Notes: generated by a model from the sequence alone, not told the origin. Shown: positions 36,173 through 46,637, counted from the first letter of the stretch. The stretch: DNA of 64,000 nucleotides from Desulfuromonadaceae bacterium (GCA_028712075.1 JAQTQX010000018.1:1-64000), one strand, 5' to 3'. Translations and numbers: made by a program.

Positions 36173-38719
36173 TTACGATGACAACAGCCTGCCAAGCAGC
36201 CGGTCGATGTCTTCCATGCGGTACGGTTTTGACAAAACTCCGGCAAAACCAAAGTCACGGAAATTGGCAACGACAGGGTCTTCAGAATAACCGCTTGATA
36301 CGATCAGGCACGCGCTTGGATTGATGGCGTGTATCAGGCGCGCCGCTTCTTTCCCTCCCATTCCTCCTGGAACAGTCAGATCCATTATTACCGCTGAAAA
36401 AGGTGCACCTGATTTCTGCGCTGTTTTAAAGCGCTCAACAGCCTCTGTGCCATCGGCACAGGATGTTACCTTATAGCCGTACGCCTCAAGCATTGAGGTG
36501 GTTATGTCGCGAATAATCTCTTCGTCGTCCATGACCAGGACAGCAGCGCCGGAATGATTCTTGTCAGCCAGGATGGGCGGCTCTGTATCAGGTGGGCTGT
36601 ATGAATCTTCGATAGCTGGCAGATACACCGAAAAAGTTGTGCCGGCTTCAGGTGTGGATGTTACACGGAGATTACCGCCATGTTTGGTTACTATCGAATA
36701 GGCGGAAGCCAGCCCAAGGCCGTTACCGGTCGACTTGGTCGTAAAATAGGGATCAAATATTTTGGTAAGATTTTCTTCTGAAATTCCACACCCCTGATCA
36801 GTAAATGAAATGTTGAGGTACATTCCGGCAGGGAGCGACAGAGGGTTTGCTTCCGGTATAATCTCGTTACACGCAGTTACGGTGATAATACCTCCGCCCG
36901 GCATGGCCTGAACGGCATTGGTGATGATGTTGGTAAAAGCCTGACGAATCTGCACTTCGTCCGCTTCGATGGCATGAAGTGTCGGAGAAATAGTAATAAC
37001 TCCGTGTACATGTGAACTGCGTAGGGCAGTAGTGACGCACTCGTTAATAAGCTGTTCAACAGTCACTCTTGTTTTGGCCGGTACGCCCCCTCGGGCAAAC
37101 GTCAGAAGCTGTCGGGAGAGTTCTGCAGCGCGAGCCGAGGCTTTTTCTGCCGTACAAAGTGATTTGTAAGAACGGTGTTCCGGCTCTATGAATTTCTGCG
37201 CATAAGAAATACTTCCCATAATACCGGCCAGAATATTATTGAAGTCATGAGCAATGCCACCGGCAAGTACACCAAGTGATTCCAGTTTCTCAAGCTTGAT
37301 CCGCTCTTCTTCGAGCTCTTTTTGGGCGGTTATGTCACGCGTGAAACCGACCGTGCCGAACAGCTCACCGTTTTCTGAAATAACCGGTGTTTTATACGTC
37401 TGGGTCCATGTGCGCACGCCATGCTCTGCGGTTTCTTCTTCATACATGATAGTTCTGCCTGTCCTCATGACTTCACGGTCTTTTGTCTGGTATGTTTCAG
37501 CGAGTTCCTGCGGCATAAAATCAAAATCATTTTTTCCGATGATGGAACCGGTACTGCTGGGTGTGTAGGAATCGATAAACTTCTTATTTACGGCAAGGTA
37601 GCGACTTTCGGTGTCCTTGAGCCATACGGCGAACGGGAAGTTGTCGAGCAGGGCGCGTTGATACTGTTCTTTTTTCTGCAGGGCCGCTTCAGCCCGTTTG
37701 AGATCGGTCAGGTCAATATCGAGGCAGAACAGTTCCTGTTCTTTCCCGGGGGACTGGACGATGGCATGGCTTGAGAATACCGGAACGTGCGTGCCATCTT
37801 TGCGCATCTGGGATAATTCAGAAGCGGGGACAGCTTGCCCCGATCCGGCCATAAAGAGGATGGCCTGTTCGACATCTCCCCTCATTTCCGGTGGAATAAT
37901 CAGGTCAAGCAGATTCTGTCCGATGGCCTCCTGCGCACTATATCCATACAGGCGCTCTGAGGCATGATTCCAATACCGGGTAGTGCCATCAGGGGCGTAA
38001 CCCTGTACAGCAATGGCTGGAATATCGAGCAACAGCTGCTTAAAGCGGGTTTCGCTGGCAATCAGTGCCTCAACTGCCAGTTTCCGCTCGGTGATATCAC
38101 GCCCGATTCCAAGGAACGAAAACTCGCCGCTTTCAGCATCGTGCAGGAGGGAAGCGTTGGCTGAATACCAGATCCAGTCGCCGTTTTTGTGCTGCACCCG
38201 ATATACAATATCACTCAGTTTTTCCCCACTGCCTGAAACCTGCTGAAGCGCTTCAAAGCAGGTGGCGACATCATCGGGGTGGACAAACGGGGTAAACGGT
38301 TTGCCGATGGTTTCTGCCAGTTCGTAACCAAACGCGTCCCTCCAGTTGGGGGATACATACGTGAATATCCCTTCAACCGAAAGAACAAAAATAATGTCGT
38401 TGGCATTTTCAACCAGAGTGCGAAAATTCTGTTGACTCTGGCGCAGCGCCAGTTCCGCTGCTCTGCTGCGCCGCAATTCCCTGGTCAGCAGTCGTGCAGA
38501 TTGCGTCGAGATAAGCAGAAAGACAGCCATGAACAGCGTAAATGTGATTAATTCGGAGTGCCAGCGGGTGCGGTCCTGATTGCAGTAATACAGCGAAAAA
38601 CCGATTAACCCGGCAACGGCAAGATTGATGGCAAGGACAGAGAGCCAAATTTTAGTACGTAGCGGATTGGCTGATACGTTTTGTGTGTGTGGGATTATTG
38701 GAAATGTGGACACTGACAT
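36173..38719 (-). CDS. Membrane hybrid histidine kinase with three PAS domains
   Basis: An 848-residue hybrid kinase. Two N-terminal helices (about 25-45 and 58-75) hold it in the membrane with little periplasmic sequence. Three PAS domains follow (about 95-215, 220-340 and 345-470), then HisKA with [13 protein letters not shown], HATPase_c (NIITNAVQAMPGG, DQGCGIS, GNGLGLASAY) and a C-terminal receiver (VIMDLTVPGGMGG). The paired PAS domains suggest a small-molecule, redox or light-insensitive cytoplasmic signal; no heme ligand is evident. It is divergent from dusB-ntrB-ntrC but no target is known. Confidence 0.9.
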   Translation of the reverse strand: MSVSTFPIIPHTQNVSANPLRTKIWLSVLAINLAVAGLIGFSLYYCNQDRTRWHSELITFTLFMAVFLLISTQSARLLTRELRRSRAAELALRQSQQNFRTLVENANDIIFVLSVEGIFTYVSPNWRDAFGYELAETIGKPFTPFVHPDDVATCFEALQQVSGSGEKLSDIVYRVQHKNGDWIWYSANASLLHDAESGEFSFLGIGRDITERKLAVEALIASETRFKQLLLDIPAIAVQGYAPDGTTRYWNHASERLYGYSAQEAIGQNLLDLIIPPEMRGDVEQAILFMAGSGQAVPASELSQMRKDGTHVPVFSSHAIVQSPGKEQELFCLDIDLTDLKRAEAALQKKEQYQRALLDNFPFAVWLKDTESRYLAVNKKFIDSYTPSSTGSIIGKNDFDFMPQELAETYQTKDREVMRTGRTIMYEEETAEHGVRTWTQTYKTPVISENGELFGTVGFTRDITAQKELEEERIKLEKLESLGVLAGGIAHDFNNILAGIMGSISYAQKFIEPEHRSYKSLCTAEKASARAAELSRQLLTFARGGVPAKTRVTVEQLINECVTTALRSSHVHGVITISPTLHAIEADEVQIRQAFTNIITNAVQAMPGGGIITVTACNEIIPEANPLSLPAGMYLNISFTDQGCGISEENLTKIFDPYFTTKSTGNGLGLASAYSIVTKHGGNLRVTSTPEAGTTFSVYLPAIEDSYSPPDTEPPILADKNHSGAAVLVMDDEEIIRDITTSMLEAYGYKVTSCADGTEAVERFKTAQKSGAPFSAVIMDLTVPGGMGGKEAARLIHAINPSACLIVSSGYSEDPVVANFRDFGFAGVLSKPYRMEDIDRLLGRLLSS

Positions 38720-38963
38720 GTACCCCTTGCAGTATCTTCCTCAAACGGTTTACTAAAGGCTATCAATTGCAGAGAGGTGGAGTTGGACAGTTGCTGTAAC
38801 ATGTGAACATATTAACCGTCATTTGGGAAAATATCAACACTGTTTATGTGATGCACAATCTGTTTTTACCCTTGTTATTTATTTTGACTGTGCTACTATG
38901 CCCAAAATTTAGGCAACAAGACATCGTTTTTCTTCCCCCCGGTTTCGCTGCCGCGTGTGTATC

Positions 38964-39968
38964 ATGTTAAAACCATTAATTATTAGTTCTCTCGTCCTCC
39001 AGCACAACGTCGTGCTTGCACCTCTGGCGGGAATTACAAATCTGCCGTTCCGCCTGATCTGCCGTCAGGAGGGAGCTGCTTTGGCTTTTACCGAAATGGT
39101 CAGTGTCAACGGCCTGGTACGCGAAGGGGTGAAAACCCTGGCGTTGCTGAAGAGTTCTGCCGCCGACCGTCCGCTCGGCATCCAGCTGTTTGGCGACAAG
39201 CCCGCCGATCTCGCTGAAGCTGCACGCATGGTGGAGGGATACGGAGACCTCCTTGACATCAACATGGGGTGCCCGGTACGCAAGGTGGTCGGCACCGGCG
39301 CCGGAAGCGCCCTGCTGCAGGAACCGATCAAAATCGCCGCCATCATCCGCGCGGTGCGTGCTGCAACCACACTGCCGTTGACAATCAAGATCCGCTCCGG
39401 CTGGCACTGTGGCGATGATGTGTTTCAGGAGGTCGGGCATATCGCGCAAAGCGAGGGATGTGATGCCATAACGCTCCATCCACGCAGTCGCAGTTTGATG
39501 TTTTCCGGTCAGGCTGACTGGACACATCTAGCGCAGCTGAAATCTGCACTCTCAATTCCGGTGCTGGGAAGTGGCGACCTGTTTACGCCGGATGACTGCC
39601 TGCGGATGATGAAAGAAACCGCTTGTGACGGTATAATGATTGCCCGTGGAGCACTTGGCAATCCCTGGATTTTCAGGCAGGTGAAGGAGTTGGAGCGATC
39701 CGGTTGCTACACTTCGGTTACCCCTGTGGAGCGTGCCGGGGCTATCGAGCGGCACCTGGACCTGTTCATAGGCGAAATGGGTGAGGCGGTCGCCATTCGA
39801 GAAATAAAAAAACATATCGGCTGGTATGCCAGGGGATTCGCCGGAGCTTCCGACATCCGGCGGGCTGCCAATTCTGCCCGTACCGTTGACGAAATTACCC
39901 TCCTGATCGGGAGAATCCGCAGCATTCCCACGAGTGAAAGCCATGGTTCAGATGCCTTTGCAGCATGA
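38964..39968 (+). CDS. dusB: tRNA-dihydrouridine synthase B (NifR3 family)
   Basis: A 334-residue flavoenzyme of the DusB family. It begins with LVLQHNVVLAPLAGITNLPFR-type FMN-barrel sequence, has the catalytic Cys in INMGCPVRKVVGTGAG, and HPRSRSLMFSGQADW. It reduces uridines in the D-loop of tRNA. The gene name nifR3 reflects its conserved position before ntrB and ntrC. The ATG at 38964 is chosen; the open frame also contains GTG at 38955. It overlaps the ntrB start. Confidence 0.92.
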   Translation: MLKPLIISSLVLQHNVVLAPLAGITNLPFRLICRQEGAALAFTEMVSVNGLVREGVKTLALLKSSAADRPLGIQLFGDKPADLAEAARMVEGYGDLLDINMGCPVRKVVGTGAGSALLQEPIKIAAIIRAVRAATTLPLTIKIRSGWHCGDDVFQEVGHIAQSEGCDAITLHPRSRSLMFSGQADWTHLAQLKSALSIPVLGSGDLFTPDDCLRMMKETACDGIMIARGALGNPWIFRQVKELERSGCYTSVTPVERAGAIERHLDLFIGEMGEAVAIREIKKHIGWYARGFAGASDIRRAANSARTVDEITLLIGRIRSIPTSESHGSDAFAA

Positions 39969-41055
39969 TCAAAATCAAAAAAAGCGTGATGACTATTACG
40001 CCACCGTTATCGACAGTGTCGGGGATGGGGTTATAGTCGTGGGGAGCAACGGGAAAATCACCCTGTGTAATCCGGCTGCTGAGCAGATTATCGGGTTTTC
40101 GCAGCGGCAGGCCCAGGGAGCTGCATTCGACGAACTTTTCGCTCTGGAAACGACCCTGATAGAGATGCTTGGCAAAACCATGCGTACCGGTATCACCATT
40201 TCTGATCATGAAAACGTAGTGGTTCGCTCAACCGGCAGAGTCACACCGGTTGCTGTTACCTGCTATCCGCTGGTGGAAGGGAGCGGCGAAAACATCGGCG
40301 CGATCTTGACGCTGAAGGATATCACATACATACGCGATCTGGAAGCTGCAGTGCGGCAGGCTGATCGACTTTCCACACTTGGTGCCTTGGCGGCCGGCCT
40401 TGCTCATGAGGTAAAAAACCCGCTTGGCGGTATAAAAGGCGCGGCCCAGCTGCTGGAACGCGAGTTTCCTCCGGACAGCGACATGCTTGAATATACCCGG
40501 GTTGTTATCCGCGAAACCGAGCGGATCGATCATATTATCAGAGAATTACTGGAGCTTGCCTCTCCGCGCGCGCTCCAACGTGCGCCGGTCAATCTGCATA
40601 TGGTTCTTGGCGACATACTCTTGCTGCAAAAGCAGGCGGCCTCAGATCGGAACATCACATTCGTGCAACATCTGGACCCCAGTATTCCTGAGCTTATCGC
40701 CGATGAAGCCCTGTTGACCAGGCTGTTTCTGAATCTGATTTGCAATGCCCTTGACGCTATGGAGGACGACGGGCGTCTGACTGTGTCAAGCAGGGTGCTG
40801 GCCGACTACCGAATGACTCAGGATCAGCAGCGTTCCCGTTTTGTAGCCATTGAAGTCGCCGATGATGGGCCGGGCATTCCGCAGGAGGATCTGGAAAATA
40901 TCTGGACGCCGTTTTTCAGCACCAAATCTGGTGGCACCGGCCTCGGCCTTGCCATCTGTCACAAAATCGTTGCCGAACATCGTGGCATGATCAAAGCTGA
41001 ATCAGATCCGGCCCACGGCACAAAATTTACGGTGCTACTTCCGCTGGTGAGATAA
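39943..41055 (+). CDS. ntrB: Nitrogen sensor histidine kinase NtrB-like
   Basis: A 370-residue soluble kinase. The N-terminal PAS domain (about 15-125) is followed by HisKA with [20 protein letters not shown], the NtrB signature, and HATPase_c ([36 protein letters not shown]). NtrB phosphorylates NtrC under nitrogen limitation and is controlled by PII. Its position after dusB and before ntrC is the classic nifR3-ntrB-ntrC arrangement. The exact start is uncertain: GTG 39934, ATG 39943 and ATG 39952 all overlap the end of dusB. Confidence 0.9.
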   Translation: MVQMPLQHDQNQKKRDDYYATVIDSVGDGVIVVGSNGKITLCNPAAEQIIGFSQRQAQGAAFDELFALETTLIEMLGKTMRTGITISDHENVVVRSTGRVTPVAVTCYPLVEGSGENIGAILTLKDITYIRDLEAAVRQADRLSTLGALAAGLAHEVKNPLGGIKGAAQLLEREFPPDSDMLEYTRVVIRETERIDHIIRELLELASPRALQRAPVNLHMVLGDILLLQKQAASDRNITFVQHLDPSIPELIADEALLTRLFLNLICNALDAMEDDGRLTVSSRVLADYRMTQDQQRSRFVAIEVADDGPGIPQEDLENIWTPFFSTKSGGTGLGLAICHKIVAEHRGMIKAESDPAHGTKFTVLLPLVR

Positions 41056-41158
41056 TTACAGAGTCATTGCGTAAGGAGAAACATTGGGCCGGTGACGTCA
41101 AAGCCCTTTGCAGCTTTCCTTGGCCCTTGCCCTCTGACCCTGAAAAAAGAGGTATAAC

Positions 41159-42601
41159 ATGCCATTAAACAGAATTCTGGTAGCAGATGATGAAGAGAGT
41201 ATCCGCTGGGTACTGTCAAAGGCGCTCAAACAGAAGGGGTTCAGCGTTGACCTCGCTCACGACGGTCGTCACGCGCTGGAGTTGATCAAGGATAACTGCT
41301 ATGACCTGGCAATTCTTGACATCAAAATGCCGGGGATTACCGGACTTGATCTTCTGGACAAGGTTCGCGAGCTGAAGAACGATCTGCTGGTTGTCATCAT
41401 GACCGCCGAAGCCAGTATGAAAAACGCGGTGGAGGCTATGAAGCGTGGAGCGTACGATTATATCACCAAGCCGTTCGATCTGGACGTTATTGATGCCATC
41501 ATTGAGAAGGTTGCCAAGGCCCGTGACATTGCCGGGCAGGTGACGACCCTCAAGCAGGAGCTCAAAGAACGCTATCAGGTTGAGAAAAACATCGTCGGGA
41601 ACTCTGCCGTCATGCAGGAGGTATACAAAACTATCGGCAAGGTGGCCGTCAGCGACGTCACCATCCTGATTCAGGGAGAGTCCGGTACCGGCAAGGAGTT
41701 GATAGCGCGGGCGGTTCACTTTAACTCGGAACGACTCGGCAAGCCTTTCATTGCGATTAACTGTGCAGCCATCCCGCACGATCTGCTTGAAAGTGAACTG
41801 TTCGGGTCTGAAAAAGGGGCCTTCACCGGGGCCGGAGAGCGGAAGCTGGGGAAATTTGAGCAGGCCAATCACGGCACGCTTTTTCTGGACGAAATTGGCG
41901 ACATGCCGCTTGACCTCCAGGCAAAGATGCTGCGGGTACTGCAGGAGCAAGAAGTGACCCGGATTGGCGGCACCCAGAATATATCGGTCGATGTCCGGAT
42001 TGTTGCTGCAACCAATCAGTCACTAGTCGAAAAAGTCCGTCTGAAAGAGTTCCGCGAGGATCTTTATTATCGCCTGAACGTTGTGCCGATTACCCTCGCA
42101 CCGCTGCGCGAACGCCGTGACGATATCCCTGATCTGGCCAACTACTTCCTGACCCGTTCCAGTGCTGAAATGTCGGTGCCCCCCAAACGACTGACTGATG
42201 ATGCTGTTGCACTCTTGAAGGCATATTCCTGGCCCGGAAACGTCCGTGAACTGGAAAATTCCATTAAACGAGCGGTTATATTGTCAAACGATCCTCTTCT
42301 GTCAGCGCTTGATTTTGGAGGACTGATCCCTGTCGGTGAAACAGCCGTAAGGAATTCTCAGGAAACTTCGCTGGAAGATTTGATTGATCTGAAGCTGCGA
42401 TCCAGTATGAACGGTATTGAGGAGCTTGAGAAGGGAGACATCCATTCCATGGTGCTTGAGCAGGTTGAGCGTCCCCTGATCCGCCTTGTGCTGGAGAAAT
42501 GCCGCTGGAACCAGGTCAAGGCTGCCGATGTGCTCGGCATCAACCGGAACACCTTGAGGAAGAAAATTACGGAGCTGCATATAGAGATGAAGCGGGGCTG
42601 A
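41159..42601 (+). CDS. ntrC: Nitrogen regulator NtrC-like (sigma-54 activator)
   Basis: A 480-residue sigma-54 enhancer-binding protein. The receiver has phospho-acceptor Asp54 (LAILDIKMPGITG). The AAA+ domain has Walker A GESGTGKE near residue 172, the sigma-54 contact loop GAFTGA near residue 220, and the arginine-finger region. A Fis-type HTH ends the protein (VKAADVLGINRNTLRKKI). It activates RpoN promoters of nitrogen genes, and the candidate sigma-54 sites before gltB, the ANTAR gene and draG fit as targets. AGAGGT precedes the ATG. Confidence 0.92.
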   Translation: MPLNRILVADDEESIRWVLSKALKQKGFSVDLAHDGRHALELIKDNCYDLAILDIKMPGITGLDLLDKVRELKNDLLVVIMTAEASMKNAVEAMKRGAYDYITKPFDLDVIDAIIEKVAKARDIAGQVTTLKQELKERYQVEKNIVGNSAVMQEVYKTIGKVAVSDVTILIQGESGTGKELIARAVHFNSERLGKPFIAINCAAIPHDLLESELFGSEKGAFTGAGERKLGKFEQANHGTLFLDEIGDMPLDLQAKMLRVLQEQEVTRIGGTQNISVDVRIVAATNQSLVEKVRLKEFREDLYYRLNVVPITLAPLRERRDDIPDLANYFLTRSSAEMSVPPKRLTDDAVALLKAYSWPGNVRELENSIKRAVILSNDPLLSALDFGGLIPVGETAVRNSQETSLEDLIDLKLRSSMNGIEELEKGDIHSMVLEQVERPLIRLVLEKCRWNQVKAADVLGINRNTLRKKITELHIEMKRG

Positions 42602-42612
42602 AAACAGCCCCG
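42593..42612 (+). terminator. Hairpin at the ntrC stop codon
   Basis: CGGGGCTG (42593-42600) pairs with CAGCCCCG (42605-42612) around a four-A loop. It overlaps the ntrC stop and lies before a convergent gene. The T-tract is weak. Confidence 0.55.
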
Positions 42613-42620
42613 TTGACCAA

Positions 42621-43706
42621 TCAGAATAAATTCATATTTTCCAGCGCCTTGAGCGGTTGGTTATTAAATGTTGGGCGCGCCGCGCGCTCGTCCGGTTCGC
42701 CCGGTGTCGCCTGGCATGTTTCATCCTCGACCTGCTCGACTTCCTGGTCTGAAGCCATACCGCTGCTTTTGAAAAAATAGCGGTCATACAACCGGTGATG
42801 TGCCGTCCAGCGTGATGAAGAAACAGCCTCTTTGGCTATGTGGGCCTGGATGCCGTTGATCTTTGAATCCATGTCATCCAGATAATTGAGGATGGTCGCC
42901 TCGACCGTTTTTGGGCGTTTGGGCGAACCATACTCGTACTGGCCGTGGTGGGAAAGCAGCATATGTTTCAACAGCAGTGCCAACTCGCGCGGGAACCCTT
43001 CCACCAGCCGGATCTTGTCGTCGACCAGCTCGACGCCAATGGTGATATGCCCCAACAGCTTACCTGCATCGGTGTAATCAAAGGCGCGCTCAAAGCTCAT
43101 CTCATAAACTTTGCCGACATCGTGCAGCAGTGCGCCGACAATCAACAGGTCCTCGTTTATGCCGCTGTACAAGGGCACAACCCTTTTCACCAGCTTGACC
43201 AATGAGAGTGAATGTTCCAGCAACCCCCCCAGATACACATGATGCATTCCTTTGGCAGCCGGTGCCTGACAGTACAGATGCATGAGCGGTTCATCGGCAA
43301 GAAAGGCTGCCATGAGCGACTTGAGATTGCTATCCCCGAGCTGAGCAATTGTATCGGTCAGCTCCTGGCGCATATCCGTCCTATTGCGCGGTGACTCAGG
43401 CAGAAAATCGGCCAGTACGACATTTTCCTCGGGTACTCTGGTGATCTCGGCAATGACAACCTGCATCTTGTTCATGTACACGGATGCTTTGCCCCGTATT
43501 TTGACAAAATCGTCCTTATCGAACTGCTTGTCCAATACCTCGGTATTATCCCATACCTTCGCTTCGATGTCGCCGCTCTTGTCCATGAGGCGCAGATTCA
43601 TGTATGGCTTGCCGTTTTTTGCCATTGCCAGAATCTTGTCCTTGACCAGAAAAACGGCACTGACTGCGTCACGATCTTTTATGTCACTGACAAATTGTTT
43701 TGTCAC
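42621..43706 (-). CDS. YhaM-like 3'-5' exoribonuclease (OB-fold + HD domain)
   Basis: A 361-residue protein with an N-terminal OB-fold (about 10-105: AVFLVKDKILAMAKNGKPY, IRGKASVY) and an HD phosphohydrolase domain (HHVYLGGLLEHSLSLVK, LLHDVGKVYE, MLLSHHGQYEYGSPKRP). This is the YhaM architecture; YhaM degrades RNA or DNA from the 3' end. The C-terminal tail is acidic and Gln/Glu-rich. The GTG at 43706 fits the family N-terminus and has GAGAGG upstream; the open frame reaches 43757. Confidence 0.85.
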   Translation of the reverse strand: MTKQFVSDIKDRDAVSAVFLVKDKILAMAKNGKPYMNLRLMDKSGDIEAKVWDNTEVLDKQFDKDDFVKIRGKASVYMNKMQVVIAEITRVPEENVVLADFLPESPRNRTDMRQELTDTIAQLGDSNLKSLMAAFLADEPLMHLYCQAPAAKGMHHVYLGGLLEHSLSLVKLVKRVVPLYSGINEDLLIVGALLHDVGKVYEMSFERAFDYTDAGKLLGHITIGVELVDDKIRLVEGFPRELALLLKHMLLSHHGQYEYGSPKRPKTVEATILNYLDDMDSKINGIQAHIAKEAVSSSRWTAHHRLYDRYFFKSSGMASDQEVEQVEDETCQATPGEPDERAARPTFNNQPLKALENMNLF

Positions 43707-44090
43707 ACGGCACCTCTCTTGCTGCAGGGAAATCACAAATGTTCGTGACGTTAGCACGAGGACGGCTTGATAGACAAGGGTAGAAACCGGTGTATACGCA
43801 ATCGAGTACAGATATTAAAATAAAAGCTTGCTTATAAGCTGATAAGCGTCTATCTTGTAAAACTCTGTTGCACCACATGAAACGCGGTAAGGTGTCCGCT
43901 GTTTCTCTTTTGATCGTCGCATTCTGCCCCTCCTGCATTCAATCCCGCATTGAAACAAGCAGACCGTACGGCAGGCGAAGATTTATTGTCTGTCCGCACG
44001 AAGCTGATTTTCCCTTCCTGGAATCAATGGTTTGATTCCTCGGTTCGTGTGCGCTTTTGTCTTTACACCGCTCCCAGAAAAGGAATCACC
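43707..44090. other. Divergent region between the YhaM-like and helicase genes
   Basis: A 384-bp gap. It contains a perfect hairpin GGAATCA-ATGGTT-TGATTCC (44020-44039) in the helicase leader, about 50 bp before its ATG. Otherwise I see no gene or clear promoter. A long leader is common for cold-induced DEAD-box helicases. Confidence 0.35.
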
Positions 44091-45443
44091 ATGACGTTTG
44101 AAGAACTCGGTCTTAATCCGGCCATCCTCTCCGCAATTACCGCCTGCGGCTACACTACTCCGACCCCTATTCAGGAACAATCAATTCCGCTGGTACTCGC
44201 TGGTCACGACCTGATTGCCACTGCCCAGACCGGCACCGGCAAAACAGCAGCCTTCGTGCTGCCCGCTTTGGAGCTTCTGACGAAAAAGTCAACGCTTCCT
44301 GGCAAAGGGCCGCGCATTCTTGTTCTGGCACCGACCCGCGAACTGGCCGGCCAGGTAATGGAATCCGCACGCAACTACGGTCGCGGCATTCGCCCCCGCT
44401 GCGGTACACTGCTGGGTGGCATGCCCTATCGTGAGCAGCTGCGCCTGCTTTCTGCACCGGTTGACATCATTGTTGCCACCCCCGGTCGTCTGGTTGACCA
44501 TATCGAGCGCGGCAGCATCCGTCTCGACCGTCTTGAGATGCTGGTTCTTGATGAAGCCGACCGCATGCTTGATATGGGCTTCAGTGAAGATATCAACAAA
44601 ATTGTTTCCCGCACTCCTGCCAACCGCCAGACCCTCATGTTTACCGCCACCATGGAAGGCGATATTGCCCGACTTGCCGAAAACATGATGCGAGAGCCGC
44701 AGCGGATCCAGCTTGCTGTCAGCACGTCATCGCACGCGCTGATCGAACAACGCCTGCATGTCACCGATAACCTGACCCACAAGAAGGAATTACTTGACCA
44801 TCTGGTCAGGGATGTGGAGTTGACCCGCGCCATTATATTCTCCGCTACCAAGCGCGACGCTGACGAATTGTCCCGTGAGCTTTCCCGCAACGGTTTCCCC
44901 GCAGCTGCACTGCATGGCGATATGACCCAGATGGCACGCAACAAGACAATCGACCGGATGCGCCGCGGCGGTATCCGCCTGCTGGTGGCCACCGACGTTG
45001 CCGCCCGCGGCCTTGACGTAAGCGGCGTCAGCCACGTCATCAACTTTGACCTCCCCCGCTTTGCCGAGGATTATGTCCACCGCATCGGCCGCACCGGTCG
45101 CGCCGGAGCAAACGGCATCGCCATCTCCTTCGCATCAGCCGGAGAGCGCAACTACCTGGAGCGCATCGAGCGCTTCATCGGCAAGAAACTCCCCGAAGCA
45201 CAGATTGAAGGGCTTGAGCCGAAAACCTCTATCCGTAAACCGCTTGGCAGAAGCGGCGGCCCGCGCAAAAGCGGCCCCGGCGGCGCACCGGGCGGACGCT
45301 TCGGCAAACCGGTCGGTGGCCGTGACAGCCAGGCAAAACCGTGGAACAAATCGGCCAAACCAGCCGGCCAGAAACCGCGCACCGCTTCCGCAGCTCGTCA
45401 CGAACCGGTAATCGAGTACCGCTCACGTCGTCCGCAGGCGTAA
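44091..45443 (+). CDS. rhlE: RhlE-like DEAD-box RNA helicase
   Basis: A 450-residue DEAD-box helicase. Motifs are present in order: the Q motif (GYTTPTPIQEQS), Walker A AQTGTGKT, PTREL, GGMPY, TPGRL, DEAD, the TATM motif, and HRIGRTGRAG. The C-terminal 70 residues are Gly/Pro/Arg/Lys-rich and should help bind RNA, as in RhlE. Helicases of this group act in ribosome assembly and RNA turnover. The ATG at 44091 follows AAAGGA; the open frame extends upstream to 43950 but lacks similarity. It converges with rlmN across a bidirectional terminator. Confidence 0.9.
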   Translation: MTFEELGLNPAILSAITACGYTTPTPIQEQSIPLVLAGHDLIATAQTGTGKTAAFVLPALELLTKKSTLPGKGPRILVLAPTRELAGQVMESARNYGRGIRPRCGTLLGGMPYREQLRLLSAPVDIIVATPGRLVDHIERGSIRLDRLEMLVLDEADRMLDMGFSEDINKIVSRTPANRQTLMFTATMEGDIARLAENMMREPQRIQLAVSTSSHALIEQRLHVTDNLTHKKELLDHLVRDVELTRAIIFSATKRDADELSRELSRNGFPAAALHGDMTQMARNKTIDRMRRGGIRLLVATDVAARGLDVSGVSHVINFDLPRFAEDYVHRIGRTGRAGANGIAISFASAGERNYLERIERFIGKKLPEAQIEGLEPKTSIRKPLGRSGGPRKSGPGGAPGGRFGKPVGGRDSQAKPWNKSAKPAGQKPRTASAARHEPVIEYRSRRPQA

Positions 45444-45466
45444 GCAACCTCCACATATTCAAAAAA

Positions 45467-45505
45467 ACAAAGGCCTCCAGGAATTTCCCGGAGGCCTTTG
45501 TTTTA
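45467..45505. terminator. Bidirectional terminator between rhlE and rlmN
   Basis: ACAAAGGCCTCC (45467-45478) pairs with GGAGGCCTTTGT (45490-45501). T-rich bases on both sides allow termination of both convergent genes. Confidence 0.85.
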
Positions 45506-45524
45506 GTGCCATTTTTCAGTTATG

Positions 45525-46637
45525 CTACTTTTTCTCCAGCTTTCCCTTCAACTGGCCGCACGCCGCCGAAATATCCCCCCCCCGGCTGTCACGGGTGATG
45601 ACCGTCACATGTCGATCAATCAGATATTTGTGAAATGCATCAATCGACTTGCGGGTCGGCGCCTTGAACTCGCACCCCTCATGCTCATTGAACGGAATCA
45701 GGTTCACCTTGTTGGGGATGTCGCTGATAAGCTTCAGCAGTCGCTTGGCGTCGTCCAGCGTATCGTTTACCCCCCCCAGCATGACGTATTCAAATGTCAC
45801 CTTGCGCCGCCCGGGGAGCGGAAATTCCTTGCACGCCTTCAAAAGCTCCTTCAGAGGGTAACTCCGGTTCACCGGCATGATCCGGTTGCGCAGTTCATCG
45901 GTGGTGGCATTGAGGGACACCGCCAGATTGACGTTCGGGATCTCCCGCCCCAGGCGGCCCATCTCCGGCACCAGGCCGCAGGTGGACACGGTAACCCGCC
46001 GGTTGGACAGCTGCAGGCCGTTGCCGTCGATCATGATCTGGATCGCCGGGATGACGTTATCCAGATTATGCAGCGGTTCGCCCATCCCCATCAGCACGAT
46101 ATTGCGGATGGCAGCCGGCGAATCGGCCTGATCATCGTCATCCTCGTCGTCAATAATTCCTGCCGCATCAAGTGAAAGCGCCGGAGGGTTCCTGATCAAA
46201 TCGCGCCGAACCGCCATGATCTGGTTGACAATCTCGGCTGTGGTCAGATTGCGGGTCAACTTGAAAGTGCCGGTCAGGCAGAATTCACAGGCCATGGCAC
46301 AACCGACCTGCGACGAGATACAGAGCGTATTGCGCCCTTCAATCGGGATCAGCACCGATTCGACGCTGTTGCCGTCCGCCAGCGGAAATAGGTACTTGCG
46401 GGTGCCATCGTTCCCCTGCTCCACCGCTTCCGGTTCAAGGTTGCTGATGAATGCGGTTTCGTCCAGCTCTTTGCGCAGCGCTTTGGAGATGTTGGTCATC
46501 TCATCAAAGCTGTAGGCATCCTGCTGGTAAATCCACTTGAATACCTGGAGGGCGCGGAAACGCTCTTTGCCCTGTCCCTGGAGAAATTGTTCAAGAGCGG
46601 GAAGTGTAAGGTTTTTAAGGTCGGTTTTGGTTGTCAT
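45525..46637 (-). CDS. rlmN: 23S rRNA (adenine2503-C2)-methyltransferase
   Basis: A 370-residue radical-SAM enzyme. The CxxxCxxC cluster motif is [15 protein letters not shown]-binding and catalytic segments follow ([32 protein letters not shown]), and the catalytic Cys lies near the C-terminus in [11 protein letters not shown]. It methylates A2503 of 23S rRNA and A37 of some tRNAs. There is an acidic insert (IIDDEDDDD) near residue 165. The ATG at 46637 is preceded by GGAG. Confidence 0.95.
   Translation of the reverse strand: MTTKTDLKNLTLPALEQFLQGQGKERFRALQVFKWIYQQDAYSFDEMTNISKALRKELDETAFISNLEPEAVEQGNDGTRKYLFPLADGNSVESVLIPIEGRNTLCISSQVGCAMACEFCLTGTFKLTRNLTTAEIVNQIMAVRRDLIRNPPALSLDAAGIIDDEDDDDQADSPAAIRNIVLMGMGEPLHNLDNVIPAIQIMIDGNGLQLSNRRVTVSTCGLVPEMGRLGREIPNVNLAVSLNATTDELRNRIMPVNRSYPLKELLKACKEFPLPGRRKVTFEYVMLGGVNDTLDDAKRLLKLISDIPNKVNLIPFNEHEGCEFKAPTRKSIDAFHKYLIDRHVTVITRDSRGGDISAACGQLKGKLEKK

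Noticed and set aside
38884-38912. TTGACT box as a dusB promoter
   Set aside because: No acceptable -10 box lies 16-18 bp downstream.
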